Source: Bacillota bacterium (GTDB lineage: Bacteria > Bacillota > UBA4882 > UBA8346). From it: DNA of 7,110 nt. The notes below the pieces were generated by a model. That model was not told where the DNA came from and ran no database searches. It worked only from the letters and a program-made list of their open reading frames with translations. Of the stretch, positions 5,375 to 7,110 are shown piece by piece (within the stretch, counting starts at the first letter, position 1; each line of letters starts with the position of its first letter). The position numbers and the translations under genes were made by a program. Location of the stretch: positions 1 through 7,110 of the forward strand of contig DNPQ01000389.1 in NCBI GenBank assembly GCA_003501335.1, written 5' to 3'.

Positions 5375-5412
5375 AAAAAACGGGGGAAACCAAAATATCC
5401 TCCGTTTTTTTT
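5375..5412. terminator. Strong rho-independent terminator (likely bidirectional)
   Basis: AAAAAACGGGGGA (5375-5387) pairs with TCCTCCGTTTTTT (5398-5410) over 13 positions with one G-U, loop of 10, and the plus strand continues to eight T (5405-5412). It ends the 189-aa gene. The A-run at its left gives a T-run on the other strand, so it can also stop minus-strand transcription. Confidence 0.92.
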
Positions 5413-5449
5413 ATAACTCGAATGCAAACCAACTTACAAATAAAAGAAA

Positions 5450-5498
5450 CCGCCGGGTATTTCGGTACTGATAATTGTAAATGGGGATTAACCGGCGG
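5450..5498 (-). terminator. Possible terminator of the 48-aa membrane protein gene
   Basis: On the minus strand CCGCCGG (5498-5492, overlapping the last codons) pairs with CCGGCGG (5456-5450), followed by TTTCTTTTATTTG. The 7-bp GC stem is good, but the 35-base loop is long. The stronger terminator at 5375-5412 lies just beyond as a backup. Confidence 0.4.
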
Positions 5499-5634
5499 AT
5501 CTGCTTCTCGAAGAAGCCAAAAAGGGGATTCTCATTAAAACCAGACTAAAAAAAATGACGGCGGTGAACCATATTTTTCGGGCATAGGCTTCTTCAAAAG
5601 CTGCCCGCTGATTACGAGTGGGTCGGGAGACCAT
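5488..5634 (-). CDS. Small single-pass membrane protein, 48 aa
   Basis: The frame is open to a GTG at 5748, but the convincing start is the ATG at 5634, which has a near-perfect GGAGGTG seven bases upstream; the GTG has none. The resulting 48-residue protein starts with a basic, polar segment (MVSRPTRNQRAAFEEAYARK, 1-20). A hydrophobic helix follows (IWFTAVIFFSLVLMRIPFLA, 21-40), then a basic tail (SSRSRSAG). One membrane segment flanked by positive charges on both sides is seen in small membrane regulators and in type I toxin-like peptides, but I recognise no family. It is divergent from the 66-aa gene across a region with two LexA-like boxes. No clear promoter of its own was found. Function unknown. 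Confidence 0.62.
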   Translation of the reverse strand: MVSRPTRNQRAAFEEAYARKIWFTAVIFFSLVLMRIPFLASSRSRSAG

Positions 5635-5799
5635 TTGAAACACCTCCGAAGCATAGTAAGAGATAAAGGTTTTTTTAATCGTGATCGTATTACAATATGA
5701 GATATTCCCGTGACCTGGAATCAGTAACTTGGTAGAAAAGGGAATCACTATTTCAAAACTCTGTAAATCAAGAACCGCCGGGAAGGTTTAATCAGGAAC

Positions 5800-5813
5800 C
5801 GAACATTTGTTTT
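5800..5813. promoter_or_regulatory. LexA/DinR-like box over the -35
   Basis: CGAACATTTGTTTT compared with the Gram-positive SOS box CGAACRNRYGTTYG: the left half is complete, GTTT of the right half is kept, and the last base is T instead of G with one mismatch in the centre. It overlaps the -35 TTGTTT (5807-5812), the expected place for a repressor. Confidence 0.45.
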
Positions 5814-5835
5814 ACGGGAAATAATATGCTATAAT
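5807..5835 (+). promoter_or_regulatory. Promoter of the 66-aa gene
   Basis: TTGTTT (5807-5812), 17 bases, perfect TATAAT (5830-5835), with TATGC just before the -10. Transcription would start near 5842, giving a leader of about 125 bases before the ATG at 5967. Confidence 0.72.
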
Positions 5836-5840
5836 GATAT

Positions 5841-5854
5841 CGAACATAGGTTCG
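5841..5854. promoter_or_regulatory. LexA/DinR-like box at the transcription start
   Basis: CGAACATAGGTTCG has perfect 5-bp inverted arms (CGAAC/GTTCG) around ATAG and differs from the consensus CGAACRNRYGTTYG only at the fourth central base (G for Y). It covers the predicted +1. Its centre is 41 bases, about four helical turns, from the box at 5800-5813, which suits cooperative repression. Confidence 0.62.
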
Positions 5855-5930
5855 TGGTGAAAAATAAAACGCAGTAATAAATGCGAAGAGTAGGTCATAG
5901 TATGAATTAAGGACATGCAGACGATACTGT

Positions 5931-5947
5931 ATGTATTGACAATACAT
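5931..5947. promoter_or_regulatory. Perfect palindrome before the 66-aa gene
   Basis: ATGTATTG, A, CAATACAT: 8-bp arms around one base, ending 20 bases before the ATG and 8 bases before the GGAGGT ribosome site. The one-base centre prevents an ideal RNA hairpin, so a DNA operator is more likely. A TTGACA (5936-5941) inside it has no matching -10 downstream. Confidence 0.4.
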
Positions 5948-5966
5948 TTCAAGCGGAGGTTACCAC

Positions 5967-6167
5967 ATGTATATCGTTGGATTGAATAGTCAACAAAGGT
6001 TTTATTTTATCAGCAAAGTGGAACAAAGGCAGGAACTTGAAGAAAAGGGTATCCTAGTTTTAAATACGACATATGATCGAATTACCGCTGCGGCAAATGC
6101 TGTCAAGGAATTGAACAGTAAGGCCGAACGGGAGAGCCGGAGAACGATACTGGGTAAAGTAGGGTAA
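5967..6167 (+). CDS. Hypothetical 66-aa protein, possibly SOS-regulated
   Basis: A 66-residue soluble protein that I do not recognise. The start is secure: GCGGAGGT lies six bases before the ATG. Residues 1-36 look like short strands and a turn (MYIVGLNSQQRFYFISKVEQ, then ILVLNTTYD). Residues 37-60 form a charged helix (RITAAANAVKELNSKAERES). There is no membrane segment, LysM domain or cysteine motif, so it is not a YneA-type division inhibitor. It is monocistronic: its own promoter with two LexA-like boxes stands upstream, and a convergent terminator separates it from leuB. If those boxes are real it would be made after DNA damage. The 125-base leader contains only very short frames. Confidence 0.75.
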   Translation: MYIVGLNSQQRFYFISKVEQRQELEEKGILVLNTTYDRITAAANAVKELNSKAERESRRTILGKVG

Positions 6168-6199
6168 TCGAGATATACGCTATTAATTTGCGATATTTA

Positions 6200-6242
6200 A
6201 ATCGGCCAAATTCCGGGGCTTTTATCGGAAGATTGGCCGATT
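6200..6242. terminator. Convergent terminator between the 66-aa gene and leuB
   Basis: AATCGGCCAA (6200-6209) pairs with TTGGCCGATT (6233-6242) over 10 bp, and an inner TTCCG/CGGAA (6211-6215/6226-6230) extends the stem around the loop GGGCTTTTAT. It lies between two stops facing each other. The flank is AT-rich on both sides (TTTAAATAT on the minus strand), so it can serve both genes. Confidence 0.8.
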
Positions 6243-6249
6243 GATATTC

Positions 6250-7110
6250 TTAGATTCGCTCCCGGACTAATTCTCCCATTTCTTTGGTTCCTACTCTTTT
6301 CATACCGTCAGCCATCAGATCGGCTGTCCGGTAATTATCCTGCAGCACCCTGTGGACGGCCTGCTCGATGACTTCGGCGGCTTCCTTCAGTTTGAAAGAG
6401 TAGCGCAGCATCATGGCGGCGCTTAAAATCGTTGCCAGCGGGTTTGCCAAATTTTTACCGGCGATGTCCGGCGCCGAGCCATGAGAAGGCTCATAAAGAG
6501 CGGTTTTACCGCCTAAGCTGGCAGAAGGTAGCATTCCCAGCGATCCTGTGAGCATGGCAGCCTGATCCGTCAAAATATCACCAAACATATTTTCCGTAAC
6601 GATTACATCAAATTGAACCGGATACCGTACCAGTTGCATTGCGCAGTTATCAACGTACATATGGGAGAGTTCAACATCGGGGTAATCTTGGCTGATTCTG
6701 TTTATCGTTTCCCGCCATAATCGGGAGCTTTCAAGAACATTGGCCTTATCCACGGAGGTCAACCGTTTACGGCGCATGCGGGCTGCTTCAAAAGCCAGCC
6801 GACCGATACGCTCAATTTCACGGGTATTATAAACAAGAGTATCAATGGCCTGTTCGGTACCGTCCTGAAGGATTTCACGTTTTTTGGGGCCAAAATAAAG
6901 GCCGCCGGTTAATTCCCGGAAGACAATGATATCGACTCCTTGAATGATTTCCGGTTTTAAGGGTGAGGAAGCAATTAAAGAATCAAAAACCTTTACAGGA
7001 CGTAAATTGGCGAACAGCCCCAGTTCTTTGCGTAAGGGAAGCAGGGCGGCCCGTTCCGGCCGCAGTTCCGGTGGCAGTTGGTCCATTTTAGGACTGCCTA
7101 TTGCGCCGAG
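6250..7110 (-). CDS. leuB: 3-isopropylmalate dehydrogenase (5' end beyond window)
   Basis: Catalyses the NAD-dependent oxidation and decarboxylation of (2R,3S)-3-isopropylmalate to 2-oxoisocaproate, the third committed step of leucine synthesis, in the cytoplasm. The frame stays open through the right edge (LGAIGSPKMDQLPPELRPE, typical LeuB), so about 70-75 N-terminal residues of the usual 350-360 are outside. Motifs, numbered from the edge: RPE...LRKELGLFANLRP (17-38), RELTGGLYFG (65-74, with the catalytic-region Tyr), VDKANVL (120-126, catalytic Lys), YVDNCAMQL (152-160) and NMFGDILTD (174-182, isocitrate/isopropylmalate dehydrogenase signature). EPSHGSAPDIAGKNLANP (207-224) lies in the NAD-binding region. 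Absence of the isocitrate-type phosphate-binding pattern and the overall match make LeuB, not Icd, the clear choice. It is the last gene of its transcript; other leu genes would lie to the right. Confidence 0.97.
   Translation of the reverse strand, partial: LGAIGSPKMDQLPPELRPERAALLPLRKELGLFANLRPVKVFDSLIASSPLKPEIIQGVDIIVFRELTGGLYFGPKKREILQDGTEQAIDTLVYNTREIERIGRLAFEAARMRRKRLTSVDKANVLESSRLWRETINRISQDYPDVELSHMYVDNCAMQLVRYPVQFDVIVTENMFGDILTDQAAMLTGSLGMLPSASLGGKTALYEPSHGSAPDIAGKNLANPLATILSAAMMLRYSFKLKEAAEVIEQAVHRVLQDNYRTADLMADGMKRVGTKEMGELVRERI

Noticed and set aside
5855..5966. T-box-like leader (GAAGAGTAGG) before the 66-aa gene
   Set aside because: There is no T-box sequence (TGGNACCGCG), no specifier stem and no terminator, and the gene is not an amino-acid gene.
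1..7110. CRISPR array, insertion sequence, tRNA or rRNA gene
   Set aside because: I found no regularly spaced repeats, transposase, terminal inverted repeats with target duplications, or RNA gene cores in the window.

Overview
The window looks like chromosomal DNA of a low-to-medium GC Gram-positive bacterium (Bacillota, probably a Clostridia-like lineage). The reasons are strong GGAGG-type ribosome binding sites, TATAAT promoters, hairpin plus T-run terminators, and two boxes of the Bacillus/Clostridium DinR (LexA) type. No species can be named from the sequence. Genes sit in short independent units, mostly separated by terminators, so this reads as an accessory-rich stretch beside a biosynthetic gene (leuB).

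Left part (1-2073). The window opens in a frame that stays open to a stop at 225, possibly the 3' end of an unknown gene. A 75-residue orphan protein follows (313-540), with its start codon inside a small hairpin and a textbook UUCG terminator behind it. Then comes a two-gene cassette: a Dam-family adenine-N6 methyltransferase and, 14 bases downstream, a small PD-(D/E)XK-type nuclease. Together they look like a compact restriction-modification system, probably GATC-directed.

Middle (2201-4187). A membrane-anchored protein with a D-glucuronyl C5-epimerase catalytic domain is encoded on the plus strand. It converges on a minus-strand single-domain D-alanyl-D-alanine carboxypeptidase, and the two share a 16-bp perfect hairpin as terminator. 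The carboxypeptidase has its own promoter, overlapped by an inverted repeat.

Non-coding block (about 4194-4732). The long gene-free stretch holds a nested set of complementary segments (4348-4505, including a pseudoknot arrangement; 4530-4659 a second set). They lie downstream of a plausible plus-strand promoter and upstream of an unrecognised 189-residue protein with a weak GNAT-like C-terminus. This is the best candidate here for an undescribed element: a structured leader or a stand-alone RNA.

Right part (5375-7110). A 48-residue single-pass membrane protein (minus) and a 66-residue soluble protein (plus) diverge from a shared 332-base region. The 66-residue gene has a TTGTTT-N17-TATAAT promoter with one LexA-like box over the -35 and another over the start of transcription, suggesting DNA-damage control. 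A convergent terminator separates it from leuB (minus), which runs off the right edge.
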